Shown piece after piece: positions 24,001 through 37,130 of a stretch of DNA of 64,000 nucleotides (positions are counted from its first letter, which is position 1; each line of letters begins with the position of its first letter). Origin of the DNA: Anseranas semipalmata (lineage: Eukaryota > Chordata > Aves > Anseriformes > Anseranatidae); NCBI GenBank assembly GCA_013399115.1, contig VXAA01001239.1, positions 130,948 through 194,947 on the forward strand, read 5' to 3'. The translations under genes and the position numbers were made by a program. The notes under the pieces are model-generated. The model did not search any database. It was not told where the DNA came from and was given only the letters and a program-made list of their open reading frames with translations.

Positions 24001-26055
24001 AGCGGGTACAGCAGCCATCAAAGCCCAGGGTACCAGCCACCTGCTACAGCATCATTCCAGAAAATATCACCTCGCAGGGTGCCTTCTGGCAGACCAGATA
24101 TTCTCCAGCTGTTCGAATGCAGCAACCAGAGCAAGAAACTGAAGTTGTGCTCCCGGTCTGGGCACTGATTAACTCCAGGGTCTGCCCGTCAAGCACGGAT
24201 GGAAGCAGGAGCCCGCTTGTTTCCCAGGTGCCAGCGCACGCTGTGGTCCTCTGCAAGCAGCTCGGTACAGGACTTGCTGTTTTTCTCTGGACTCTGTCCA
24301 GTTAAAGGCAGATAAGGGAAGTTCAAAAGCAGATTCAGAAGAAGCCTGTGCTGAACAAACTGTGTTTAGCTCCCTGCCCTAATTGTTCCTGCCACCCTGC
24401 ATAAAACACCCTTTCACCTGATACCTCTGCTCCACTGATACGGCTCAAGGCTAAGAGCGATTGCTGTAAAAGAAATGCCAGAGAACAAATGTGGGAAAGG
24501 GGTGGGGGCAGAGGAGAGAGGTGTGTACTCACCTAGATTTATCCTTTCTGCTTGCCTCCTATCTATTCTTAACTTAGTAAACACCTCTGGTCTGTGTATC
24601 TGAAACAGTATTTTTCCATTTCGGTAAAGCATTACCCCGGGTTACAGCACCACATGCAAGTTTGCAAGAATTGGAACAGAACAAAAATAATAAACAAGCC
24701 CAAATAAAAGTTTGCAAAAATAATCAGTTTCTTTTATGTGACCAACCAGCATCAAGAGACATACACACCTCTCTCCCTAATGCGTTTTGAAGCTGCAAAA
24801 CGTCTCAAAGGAAACCCAGGTTGCACTTCTTGAAATCTTCACGACAGGATCATTTCCGAACGATTTGTCAGGTGGGAATGTGGACACAATAGTGGCTGTT
24901 GCTTTGCATCACAGCACACAGAAGGGGTAAATTAACATTTACAGCAAGAAGTCCTGACTAAAGAGAACAATCAATCCAGTGCTCTGTTGGCCTGCTGTCG
25001 GATCCAGATTTTCCACTGCATTTTCAGAAACATCCGGATGCCCTACATGACTGTGGTAATCTTGATACTTCTTCAAACAGCAGAGCTAAAGCCCCAAAGC
25101 CATATGCACAGTAACACCCACCAAGGACAGTCAGGGGAAAAAAAAAATAATAATTTAGACATATGAAGTGACAGCACTGTCAGTTATACAGGGTAACTTT
25201 TCACAACGTCCAAGTTAAGCTCATGTTTCTCCCACCTCTTTGTCCCCTCTTCTTCAATTTTTAAGAGTAAGTTTTTCATGTTAAATGGAAGGAAGGAAAA
25301 CGACACTCACCAGCTGTAAGGCAGGAACACATTGTAATGCCAATGCAGAACAACATTTTCTCCAGCATTTTTCTTCAGAGGGTATGTCTCAATATCAAGG
25401 CAAAGCATTTACCCCAGTTTTATTTAAACAAAGCATTCAGAGTAAAATGAAAAGAGTAGAAGCTGAAACGGGTTATCTACCTGTAACTCTTCCTCTCTGA
25501 GGTCTCTTGGTGGTGGGTACATCCATGCAACCAATACCTATCTGCAAGCCTTGCTGGCTGGCGAAGCTTTCAGTCTGGCAGCGCTTAGAGCAGCACATTC
25601 CTACATGGCCACCACATGCTTTGCATATCACCATAAGAGAGGCCAAAAGCCTCTCACTCAAACGATCGGAAACTTAACCAGGACCAAGGAAAAGTGCAGA
25701 AAGGAGGGCTGTGAAAACACATGCAAGACCTTATGTCTCAGAAGGACACGAAGAGGTAGGCAACCCACGTTACTTCCTTGGAACATCACAGGTTTGTTTA
25801 GTTATGAGAGATTCCAACCACTCCACTGCTAAAACTGCCTGTAGAAAGTCCTCATAAACCCCAAAGGAAGCAAACTCTCCCAAGGACAGCGTCACCCTTT
25901 GCAGCCTTGTTGGAAACACAGCACTTACTCACAGCATGATAGGAATCCCAAGCAGCAGCTCCAGAGACACTAGTCCTGGGTAATTAATACAGAGGAATCA
26001 CCAGCATCACTTGTCCCCTAGCAGAATGGGCCCAAATTGAAGAGAGGAGAGTGCT

Positions 26056-26081
26056 GTTTTTTTGTTTGTTTGTTTGTTTTT
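26056..26081 (+). repeat. T-rich (TTTG) microsatellite
   Basis: A run of T's grading into about four TTTG units. Isolated, with no recognisable element beside it. Confidence 0.8.
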
Positions 26082-29000
26082 AATTAACCAACAACATTGT
26101 AGCTTTTGTTCCAAGATCCACCATGGTTAAAAGCAAGGCAGCTTTAAGCCCCTCAAGGGGCTGAAGGACAAGTGCAGAGCTTCCAAAGCAGCCTTGAAGG
26201 ACCCTGCTTCTCTTCTGCCGATATGGGCTTTGTGCCACAGCTAATATGCTTTGAGGACATGACCTCGCTGTGAATAGCTGTGCTTCACTACCCTGCCCTC
26301 CCGGACCATGCCACCAGACTGGTAAGGCTTGTCTGTACCTGTTCTGGGGAGTCATCCTCTTATTATCCTCCAGCACCTGAGCAGTCAGCTGGGTCAGATG
26401 TAGCCACAGAGCACCTGGTCATCCCCGCTTCAGGCTATATTAAGAAATGGGAGAAGCACTCTGCTTTTTAGGCTAGAGAGAACATGTCTTTGCAGAAACA
26501 TTCCAGAACAAGAATTAAATGCAGTCTGCTATGGGAGAAGAAAAACATGAAGAGATTGCATCTTTGGAGTAAGGAAACGGTTTTGATCTCAACGTTTAAT
26601 AAGAAACCAGCAGAGAACAGAAGTCTCCCAACTACACTGGGCAGAGATCTCTAATTAGTTCACAAAGTATTTTACTGAAAGTATAATTTTATCTGTGTAT
26701 CAAAGCAAAAGGTGCTGATTAATTGTAGCTCATTAAGTGTAAGTTGTTTTGTAAGTAGGAAAAATTAATACAGGCATGGCAAGGTTGATGCAGACAAGAA
26801 TTCCACCCAGCTGAGTGTCGCATTTCTGATAGCAGCAAGTCTGCTCGTACTACAGGGGAGTAATTTGAAATCCAGCCCTGACCCATGGGGACAGGCAGTC
26901 GGACCACGCGTTCCGACTTGTCTGAAAGAGCACCAGGAAGTAATATTATCAAACAAACATAATGAATGCCTTTGCTACAAATGACTGTGTTAGCCAATTA
27001 GTGGCTGTCTCTACCCATGAGGTATTAAAACTTCAAGTTCCATGCATAAAAAACATCGCTATGCTACCTAGAGTACTTGTGGATGTATACACCATCATGT
27101 TATCACTCCTCAGAATTCTGCTAATACTTACGCATATCTCTTATGTAAATTGTATGCTTCTTAAGGGATCAGAAATGAACAAATATCCCAAGTAAGACAT
27201 TACCAACAGGATTTTAATAGCATAGTATCTTAAATGTTCTCTTTACTATTTTGGGAGAGAAAGCCTGCTCAGGTTGAGAAAGTTCTAAAAGAACTGCACA
27301 TACCAGGATAGAAAAGGGACAGAAAACAGAGGCAAAATAAAGCCCTGGCACCGAAGCACATCCTCAGAACAAGACCACTGACACAAAATTGTCATCACTC
27401 GCCTCAGCTAGAAAAGACTGGCAAACTGCAGATATTCTCCACGCGTCTACTTTTAATCCCACCCATGAAACTCAGGTACCCGCAGAGAAATTGAATATAC
27501 TGACATTGAATCAGACCTGTCCCCCATAGCTGGCTGCCAGAGATTTTCAAGTCCTTACAGTGGTACTATCCAATGATCAACCCAAAAAACCCACAGTGTA
27601 AGACAAGACAACGATGTACCATTTATTTGGTGGTAATACTATAGGAAATGTTTTTCTGCAAAAGCAGGCACTAGATTCTGGAAAAGTCCGAATCTGGAAT
27701 TTGCAGCTTAGTTATGACATACTAACAATATCCAACACGAGTGTAAAAGCCCCGTGAGAGCAACACATTTTCTTCCCACGATGCCACTGGTGAAGTTGCC
27801 TACAAAAAAGAATACTAAAAAAGTCTGAAAACTTCACACAAGTAAATTCTTTTCCTTGTACTGAATGGACACGCTGTACTCCCACTCCTGCACAAAGGAA
27901 GTTAAGAGCTTCTTTATATTTCAAGCCTACTCTGTTCTTCCTCAACAAAATACAAATGAAAGGGCCATGTGAATTATTAACAGATGACAACAGAGAGCTA
28001 GCCAGGTATTTCAAACACTTCTGTCTCTTCTTCCTACATAAATTCCTCAATTGTGCATGCAAAATATGTCTTCTTACTTCTTCCATCCTTTAAATCCATA
28101 ATTAGAGCTGATTAAATAGCTTGTTGAGGAGTAAAGACTTTTCACATTCCTTCCTCTCTCTTTTCTTTCCCTGGTAAAACATTTGACCTTTTCCCCTCTT
28201 AACACCTTGTCAGTAGTGCAAGCTCACGTGGAGCATGGTACAATCCAGTGGAAACAGAAATATTATTCACTTCTGAATAGAAATAGACATAGAATCACAA
28301 AACCTGAAAACAGACTAAAGCTTTTGTCATGTTAAGATGTTAAGCACTGGCTCAAGTTGAAAGCAAATCCTGTTCATCATAAACATTTTGGACAACCCCC
28401 ACCCACCCCCCAAAAAACCCCAAAACACAGCCAACAAAGAGGTCAGAAGGACAGCCACATTGATCCAGCACCACTGCTTCAGAGCATGCTTGGTATTTAC
28501 ACATACGTACAAATTTAATACTGCTTCAGTCCATTTACATCATTTAACTCAAAGTCTGAATTTGGCAATTAATCACTGCAAATCCAATGCAAGAAATAAA
28601 AATGAAATCATGTAAATTAGTATCAGTGCAACTGGAAGATGATAATATTTGACAACTAATACAGAAAAAAAAAAACAAAAAACGATTAAAATTAGAACTA
28701 CAATAGCAGGCTTTAAAAATACCAAACTTTTTGACAACTTTACAAAAGAATCAGGATGATCCTAGATGAACACATGCTTTTCTATTTACTTCAAAATTTA
28801 AATCCATAAATTCTAAACTTTCATAAATTAGGACCATCACAAAAGGTAAGGTAAAGGACAACATCTGAGATAACATAAAATGGGGGAGTCAAGTGTCCCA
28901 CTGTGGTGCAGATAGCTCCCAGTGATGCCACCAGGAATTACCTGCAAAAATATAAAACAGAGTAACCTCTTTGGTGTGGGTTTGACTTTACTGCACACAT

Positions 29001-30569
29001 ATGCTCTTTATTTCGACTGCCATAAAAATGGACAAAAGCAGCACATACATTAGCAGCAGCTCCTGCTTGAAAACAATAAGCACAGCACATTATCCCCTCA
29101 GCCAGCTTCCCATTGAAAGTACTTCAAACTAAGCCACACACAAAAAAAGAAAACAAACAAAAAAAACTAACAGTGAGCTTTTGAATGACAGGACATCGTG
29201 TGCTCCATAATCTACAGAACCGGTCAAGTACTTACAAGGTTTCTTAAACAAATTGATCATCCCTACAATTTCAGACGAAGTCAGAGAAACTCCAGACTTG
29301 ATCTTCTCTGAGGAAGAAACAAAAGCCATGAAATCACCAGAGAGAAGGGTTTGGCATTTTTTTTGTTTTTAAGAGAACTCTGAAGGACAAATTGTAACAT
29401 GAGAGGAAGATTGTAGGAACAGCCTTGCAAGTCAAGTGGAGCAAATATTTCAGCACTTTTTATTTAACACTCTTCCTACTTTAAAGCACTTCTGAAACAG
29501 TGGAAAATGTTTTTTTATGGAGGTTTTAACTAGCCAAGGTGATTTCAGATTGATAGCCAGGACCTCCTGACTGATCTTTCATGAGAAATTCACTTGCTAC
29601 ATTAGTTTATATAACCGCTTTTTGCTCAATCTTCCCCAGCTACAAAGCCGAAAATAGCTTACCTTTTCCACAAGGGCAATAAGGTACACTTGGAACACTA
29701 TGCAACTCTTTACCTGTGCTATGAGTAACACCAGCAGTTTTTTAAAAGTCAGAAAAATCCTGAAATTACTCTATCATCCGTGTTTTTAGCTTTACAAGAT
29801 GAGTTAAATGTCAAAAACTACCATGAAGTCTGGAGGCTGCATTTTCCAAGAAAAATTGTGCCAGGCACTAGTATCTTCTGAAGCATCCTATAATACCACG
29901 AAATGGAGGCAAGCGTTAAGCAGTCTTTATTATTGTCATAAAGGAAGCAACAACGATGCAGATCCCTCTCGGAAAGCAATAAAATCATGACTATAAAACC
30001 TAAAAAAGACTTCATTACATAGTTCTCAATCAACGCAGTCTAAGCTGCAGACTACTACAGTACTTCTGTGTACTCTGGATAAAACTTCGCATGGCTCCAG
30101 TAGCTCCTTTTGCAGAGGTGCCAGTCTTCCATGAACAGATCTTTACAACCAGGATTTTAGCGAAAATATGCACCACAAAGCCAAGCTCTCAGATCTGCAG
30201 TGTGGCATAAACATGGGTGGTCTAATTTTCAAATCTCCCGGGACCCAAGTAGCTTCTAGTGCAGTAAAATCCTCCACAGGAAATTCCCATTTTAAAGTTA
30301 TCAATTCTTGCATGGGGTTCATTTAAAATCATGGCTTACAAGTTTGACCCAAAGACCAGCGACTATAAGTGGCTAAGGTTAAGCCTTCACATCCCAAAGG
30401 TATTTAGATCAAAAAGTGCTTCTCATAAAACTCAGGGTCTAGAGAAAGACTGTACTTTCTCATTGCGAAATCAAAGAAGTTTATGGTCATTTTCTGGTTT
30501 AAACTGAGGTCCTGAACACTTTATCAATAGCAGAGACTTTTGAACTTAGTAAGATAAAGCCTTTAACAC

Positions 30570-30589
30570 AGTTTAATTTTAATTAAACT
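30570..30589. repeat. Near-perfect AT palindrome
   Basis: Arms AGTTTAATT (30570-30578) and AATTAAACT (30581-30589) are reverse complements with a 2-base centre. No nearby gene feature explains it. Confidence 0.8.
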
Positions 30590-31017
30590 ATTGTACATAT
30601 TGCATTCAATGAGATCTGATTTCTTAAATCTCCCTGTGTAAAGTCAATTAAACACACTTTATTAGTTTATTTGGAGAAGCACTTAAGAATCCCAAGCTGC
30701 TTAGCATTCTCATTTTGCTAAGCAGTGGAAACACAGACACACAGATAATCATTTTCCCAAAATATAGGCAGACAAATGGGATTGAACTGAAAATGAAAGA
30801 AGATAAGATAAAGTAAGTTGGAGCAATATCCTCCTTGTCCCCCTCTCCTCTGAGGTATCTCACATGGATTTTTTTGGTAGATATATCAAGACTTATGTGT
30901 AATAATGGCTTTAGTGACTTTTTTCTTTAGGGACACATTTTATTTCATTAATGAAACACTCTCAGGAGCCAAGAGAATGACTTTCACCCAATTTCATTTT
31001 TAATTAAAAAGAGCTGG

Positions 31018-31023
31018 AAAAAA

Positions 31024-31054
<31 letters not shown>
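31018..31054 (+). repeat. A15 tract followed by (GA)11
   Basis: Fifteen A's (31018-31032) pass directly into eleven GA units (31033-31054), giving a 37-bp pure purine strand. Such purine mirror tracts can adopt triplex structure; this is general knowledge and was not tested here. Confidence 0.9.
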
Positions 31055-34000
31055 AAAAGCCACTCTGGTCTAACAAAATGCATGGCTTTTTGACCCATCT
31101 AAAAAAGGGATGCTTCCACCACTCCAGCATCTGTCAGAACAAGATTCCCCGAAGCAAATAAGTCGCTCTGGCCCCCTCAAGCCTTCCTCCCAGAGCACTA
31201 TGCTGTATCTAGCAGCCTGCCTAGTAGCCAGCAAGCCAGGATTAATTCAGACCATGGGAGCTTATAATAAGGCTCAGGACCACCAGAAAGGCTCCACGGC
31301 TACCTGAGCAGTCACTTTGTGGATCACAGCTGCAGTGACTCCTCTGGACACGTTCTGCAGCTGTTCAAGTCCTTTGCAGTTTTATCATTTCAAACACCAT
31401 GACTGGGATCCAGCTTGGAGACCAACAGATGAACATTACAATACTGAAAGGCCCAAGCACCAAGAGAATGACTCTTAGAATGACTTCTTAATCTGGCATC
31501 AAAGTTGGAGATGCCATGACCATGACCATGAAACAATATAATAGCCAAGGACAATTAGCACAGTGTTTAATCATCACACAAGGCTACCAAAGGACTTTTT
31601 ATAACAGCAGCTGAGGAACAGCATCACTCAGACACCAAACATGAAGACAAGTGGTGAACAATCCTATGATGAAGAGGTAGAAACCACTCTCCCTATAACT
31701 TTCTAATGCCATCATTATCTCAGTCACACCCAAACTACCTGTCGCCAGTGCCACAGCCTTTATCCAACTAGGTGTTTCAGCAGGTATGAAAATTGAAACA
31801 GAAGCTTTCCTTACAAATCAAAACATTAAATGCAAGAGGATTGAAAGGTGAAGTGACAAGATTAAACTCTGTACAGTCAATTTTTAAAGAGAAAAATAAA
31901 GCTTTTTTTCCATTGACTTACATGAAAGTAGGTTTCCATAGTTGAAGAATGTAATGCAGGAGACATTTAAAAGGTCCTAGTTATTCCCCCAAACGACTCC
32001 AATTCATGTTAAATCCAACAAAAATTTAGGCCCAGTCGATGTTTTGTTTTTACATTTTCTTCTGTGGAGAATAATTATATAATTCTCATCACTGAATTGG
32101 CAGCAATGCCCTTCACTGATGGCAAAGTAAGATTTTTGCCCCCTCTCACCAGCTTAGCTGTCTTCATATTGCATCTTGACCTACTTCGGATGTGACAGGA
32201 AATCGAGGCAGTTGGTTTGCTAAAACCTTGTCATATGTAATTGTAGATATCAATTTTTATTTCTTGCTTTATTGCAACAAATTGCGCATCTTTCTGTCTT
32301 CTGTTATACACTGCCTTAAGTCTGAGGCAATGGAGGTCATTAATGCAACCTTAGATTTGGCATGGGCACTAGACCTTTAACTTGGGAAACATGCTTGGTC
32401 AGAAAACTTACCTGCTGGTTACAAAAAACCCACAGATTACCAACTCTGTCAATGCTCCAAGCTACGTGCAGTCAGTGGAGAACATTGGAGCTAGCAAGAG
32501 AAATCAAGTAAAAGAGAGTGACAGACAATGAACCAGGCAAAAATCGCTTCACTGGAGGCCAGGGAGTTTCTGAACGTTGGTTAATGATACAAAAGAGGGG
32601 ATGCGTTATTCAGACAAAACACATCCCACGGGAACTACTCTCAGGCAATAAAGAGAGCTCTCAAGCAACATAGTTGGTCTCTTGTCTCTTATTTGTCCCT
32701 TAAATGCTGGAGGTCCAAATGGAAAAACTCCTGAGCCAACATATGAAGTTTGATAATGTATTGCATTTGCAATGGAATATATGGTCATCTCCTAACCTGC
32801 TTCTTCAAACAAACTCTACTAGGTCATGGACAGCCAAGCTGCCTGGTGCCCACTGAGTGAACTCTGAGGAATAATTGTTCAGCTTCCTTGCCATTGGACA
32901 TTTCCACATTAACAGTCCCAAGAGCAAGGTCCTCAGCAGCAGCACAAATGCAAAGGACTGAGTGGAGCAGACTCTCCCCAGGGATGTGCACCTTTGCCCA
33001 GGAGTGAGCGCTGACCGAAAAGTGCCTACTAGCGCCCCGCACGACGTGCTGTTCTGAAGGGAAACAGAGAACTTAATTTACCAGAGTTTTAAATACAACA
33101 TCTCTCTGAAGCCCCGACTTAGTGCATGCAAAGAAAAAATGGTGATTTTTGAATGTCTTTAGCTGAACTCTCAGTCGGGAACAAGCATCTCTCATATTAA
33201 TCAACATCCTTGTACCAAAGTAAAACCTGGCAAGTGTCACCTCTTACCTGATTAAGCCACAAACCTTGTTTAATTTTACTCCATTATTGCCTTATCGGTG
33301 AGCAGCTAAATTTCAACTAACTTCTGCTGCCATGATTTTGACATTTCAAAAGATTCTGTTACACAACCAGAGCAGAAGTAAAAACACTAGAGCAGCTGAA
33401 AGAATAGATCTGAATAAAAAGTGCTACAAAACAGGAACAGATTTAGGAATAATGAGGTCACCTCACACCTCAACACACATGAAGTTATTCTACTCACTCA
33501 AATAACTTCACGTTCAGTAGCAGTCACAGCACAAAATACCACACCATTTTAAAGAGACAGAAGCATTTTCAATACTTCGGCCAATTAGAAAAATGAACAG
33601 AGAGCCATACTATCATGTGTCACCCTTCTAGATTTCTCCTGGTTTTACAGATGAAGAGAGAATTCAAGAGGGAGAAAAATATTCCCTCCCTCCTCACCCC
33701 CTCCAGGTGAAAGACCCTTCATCCGAGCGTGTGGCTGCAGCTCCAGAGCACGGAGCAACGTGCATCTGCAGCTCTTCAGAAACCTTGCTGCGCCTCTCCT
33801 CGCCGGCTCGAGCACTCAGGTGCTGCTGTGGTGACGGCACAAAAAAATCTCCTCCTTACCAGGTATTTTGGCTTTTCCAACCTTTTCTTATTCCATATAC
33901 CTATAGTCTCTTCTTTATTTAGCAAGGGAGAGGTGGTATCAGCTTCCCACCAGCCTGTCAAGCCACATAAAAGCAGCAAAGCAGTGCTGCAAGGTGCGGC

Positions 34001-36939
34001 AGTGCCGGTGTTAGGAGTTCCCTGGGAGCGCAGAGGAGAGTGGTGGGAGGCAGCAGGGAAAGGAGGTAGGGACTCAGGTGCCTGAACATGAACGGGCAAC
34101 TGACAACGGGGCAGGAAAGGAAGAGGAAAGAAAACTGAGGGATCAACACAAGGTTAAACCAGGCTGGATCTTCATGGACTGGTAGTATCCGTGCAGCCAA
34201 AAGCTGCCAAAAAAGGGGAGGGGGATTTTTAGGGGCAGAGGGTATTTAAAAAGAAAAGACCCCAGAGACCATACTTTTCTGAAATGAAGAGAAGAGTGAA
34301 ACAGTCAACATCTAATAAAAGAAAGTTCTAGATGTCAAAATCTCTCAAAAAGCATGACAGCCCACTGAGCTAAAGCGTGATATTGCTATCCCTAAAAGGG
34401 AATTGGTGTCTAAGTAGGTACAGATTGGAATCACTGACTCATCCACGCTGGGACTTCACGGCAAACTGACAAAGAATGAAGAGCTGACAGAGGGAGAAGA
34501 TGGGGGAGGAAAATAAGGAGGCAGAGGGGATTCAAACAAGATTAGCTAGATGTGAATGCTAAATAAAGATTAAAATCACCACCTCATTTGGGGAGTTCTG
34601 AAAGTCAAGGTCATGAAATTAGCAGAAAACTGGCAGCTCAGGAGCTCATAGGATGACATTTATGGGAGCAACTTTCAGCAGTATTTTACCTCTTAACAGT
34701 TGCCATTGCACAGTTCCTCCAAGCTTCTGAAAGCCAAAACTGTCATTTACTGCAAGCATCTAAAAATCCCTGCTCCCATTCCACAATTAGATCAACCATC
34801 TCTGTTAATACAAACAAGAAAATCTTTCCCCGCAAAAATCCTTCTATTATTTACACACCCTGCTGCAGCCAAAAGAGCCAAACACTCATAAGAAAGGTCA
34901 ATAGCCTGGGTCTGCTCCGTTGCACTAACATGATAAACGTCACTGGTGCAACTGGTGCTCACCTAACTTTTAATTAGATGACAGAGATTACAAATCCTTT
35001 AAAGCAACAGAAAGCACTGTTAAATTCTGCTTCTGTAACTAGTGCTCAACACAGGTCAGATTCCTTTGCAGATTAAGAGTTATTTCAGTCTTTTTATGAA
35101 TTTATGTTTTTTTAAATGAAAATTTCCATCAGAACGTTCAGTATTCCTTCATTCACACAAATTCATATTCTCTTTCAACCGACTGAATTGTAGGCTCTTC
35201 CAATTACAACTTTGTATAGACATCACAAAGGCTGTATCATTTCCCTTATGTAGTTAATATGCATTAGAAGTTATTAAGCTGTAGTTCATGATGAGCACCT
35301 TTTATTTTGCTGTGGCAATCTTTTAAGTGTATTATCTGGTCTGTTGATTCTGAAATTGCTGGGCCTTGGGAAGTTCCAAAGTTTCCAAGTTTCCTTGGAA
35401 AGGTGCTACTTTCCATGAAGGCAGCCAGGGACACGACTAGGGAAAAAGCACAAGACATCATCAGCCTAGTTAATAAAACTTCAGGAAAAGGAAAGCATAC
35501 GGATAGTACTGTTTTCACTAATCGTGTATGCAACTAAGAAACCAAAACCCCAATTGAAGAATTCAGTTTAATTTATCCTCAAGCAACTTCCTGAAGTGGA
35601 ACCCAGAGGAATTGCTCTCTTTATGATGTAGTTTTCTAAAATTCCTTCCCATGTTTCCATCACTGGACATTTCCTTAAGGCAGCTTCTTTTTTATAGTTT
35701 AAGAGAAGAAAGTTTGGGGCTTGAAAAGATTATATTTTGAATCCTGAGAGATAGTTCCATCTTTCAGAACTAAACTTCCATTTTTGTGGCACGACTGTAA
35801 AGGAATGAAAGGAGTTTAGGAGGCTCTACATGTTCTCTAGGATAAAATGTAGAGAAAATTTAGGTTTAGTATCTAGGAAAGTTCATGTTTAGTATCAGGA
35901 AAAGTTTCTCAATATACTGGATTAAACAACTGGACAGATGTGAAGTGCAAGAACTTTCACCTTGACAAGGTACTCAGAAATACTATGAAATGAACAGCCC
36001 TACTTTTAAAAGAGGAAAGACAAAATAAACTGAATGTAGTATTGCTTCTTAAAGCCAGTTTCTAGGACTTTTGTTTACAGAATACTAGAATTAAGCCAAA
36101 CACTGCCACAGCTTGAAATAATGGAGAAAAATTAAAAAAGAAAGGGAAGCAAGGGAAACAATACTAACTCAAATCCTGCCATAAAAAGAACCTGTAACAC
36201 AGACTTCCTATACAAATACTTGGAACTTGCTAGTCCAAGCAATCAAATATGCCCCAGACACTGTAAGAAAGACACTGGGAGACCCACCTGCAGTAAGAAG
36301 AAACTGCAGAACCAGCCTGGTCAACTCTACAGCTTTCAGACACAGGCAGAAACAGATTCCTTGCAATAATTTATGAGGAAGAAAGCGGTTTCCTCTGTAA
36401 ATAAAATGAAAATATATTCTGTCTCTTTAATTTACAACCAAAACACCAGTTTATTTTTACAGTACCTGAATCATCAATAACTAGTGCCTCAGAGTGAACA
36501 TTTTGGTTAGCATCTCTTTCAGCTGCAGCCACGTTTTTTGTTTTTTGTTTTTGCTTTTTGCTTTTTTTCAAAAGTTACTGAAAGAAGAAGTACAGCACAA
36601 CACATTTATACAGTCACTGAGTTTATGAAATCAAACATGACTTTAAGCTTTCTTTATTTTTAAATCGCCTTTCTTCTTGCAGTAAAATGTCTTACAAATT
36701 TTAGGCTCCTTCAGAACTACACAACAGCTGTACTGTTGCGAGGGTACAGGAGTCGTTACACTATTAAATCTTTGATAAATGAAAATTACAGCTGTGTTTC
36801 ACAACAAAATGCAGCAGCACCAGTAAGTCACACTCCAACGAATGGCAGAGCCCTGTAATAAGAAAGTCACATTGTGAAGAATGTGTTTTCCATCTTACTG
36901 TCTGTATTTCTTCCTCTGGTCACTAATGGGAACACCTAA

Positions 36940-37130
36940 TAGTATTATATATTATAGACTATGTAATATATACTTCTATTATATATAATAAATATTTTAA
37001 ATAGTATATCCAGTATTTCTGTTTAACACAATAAATAAATACAGTGCTGTTCATGGACACTATATTAAACAGTCCAATAGTGTTGAACAGTATTACAGTA
37101 TAAAACACTGTATTAAATACCTAAACGCTG
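36940..37130. repeat. Very AT-rich, self-complementary patch
   Basis: The sequence is dominated by TATA/ATAT words, followed by repeated ACAGT/ACTGT and TATTAAA words that can pair with one another. No tandem unit is clear. It could be an AT-rich low-complexity region or a flexible, easily unwound site. Confidence 0.5.

Noticed and set aside
27712..28086. 124-codon minus-strand open frame
   Set aside because: No known domain, no splice or promoter context, and a length within the chance range.
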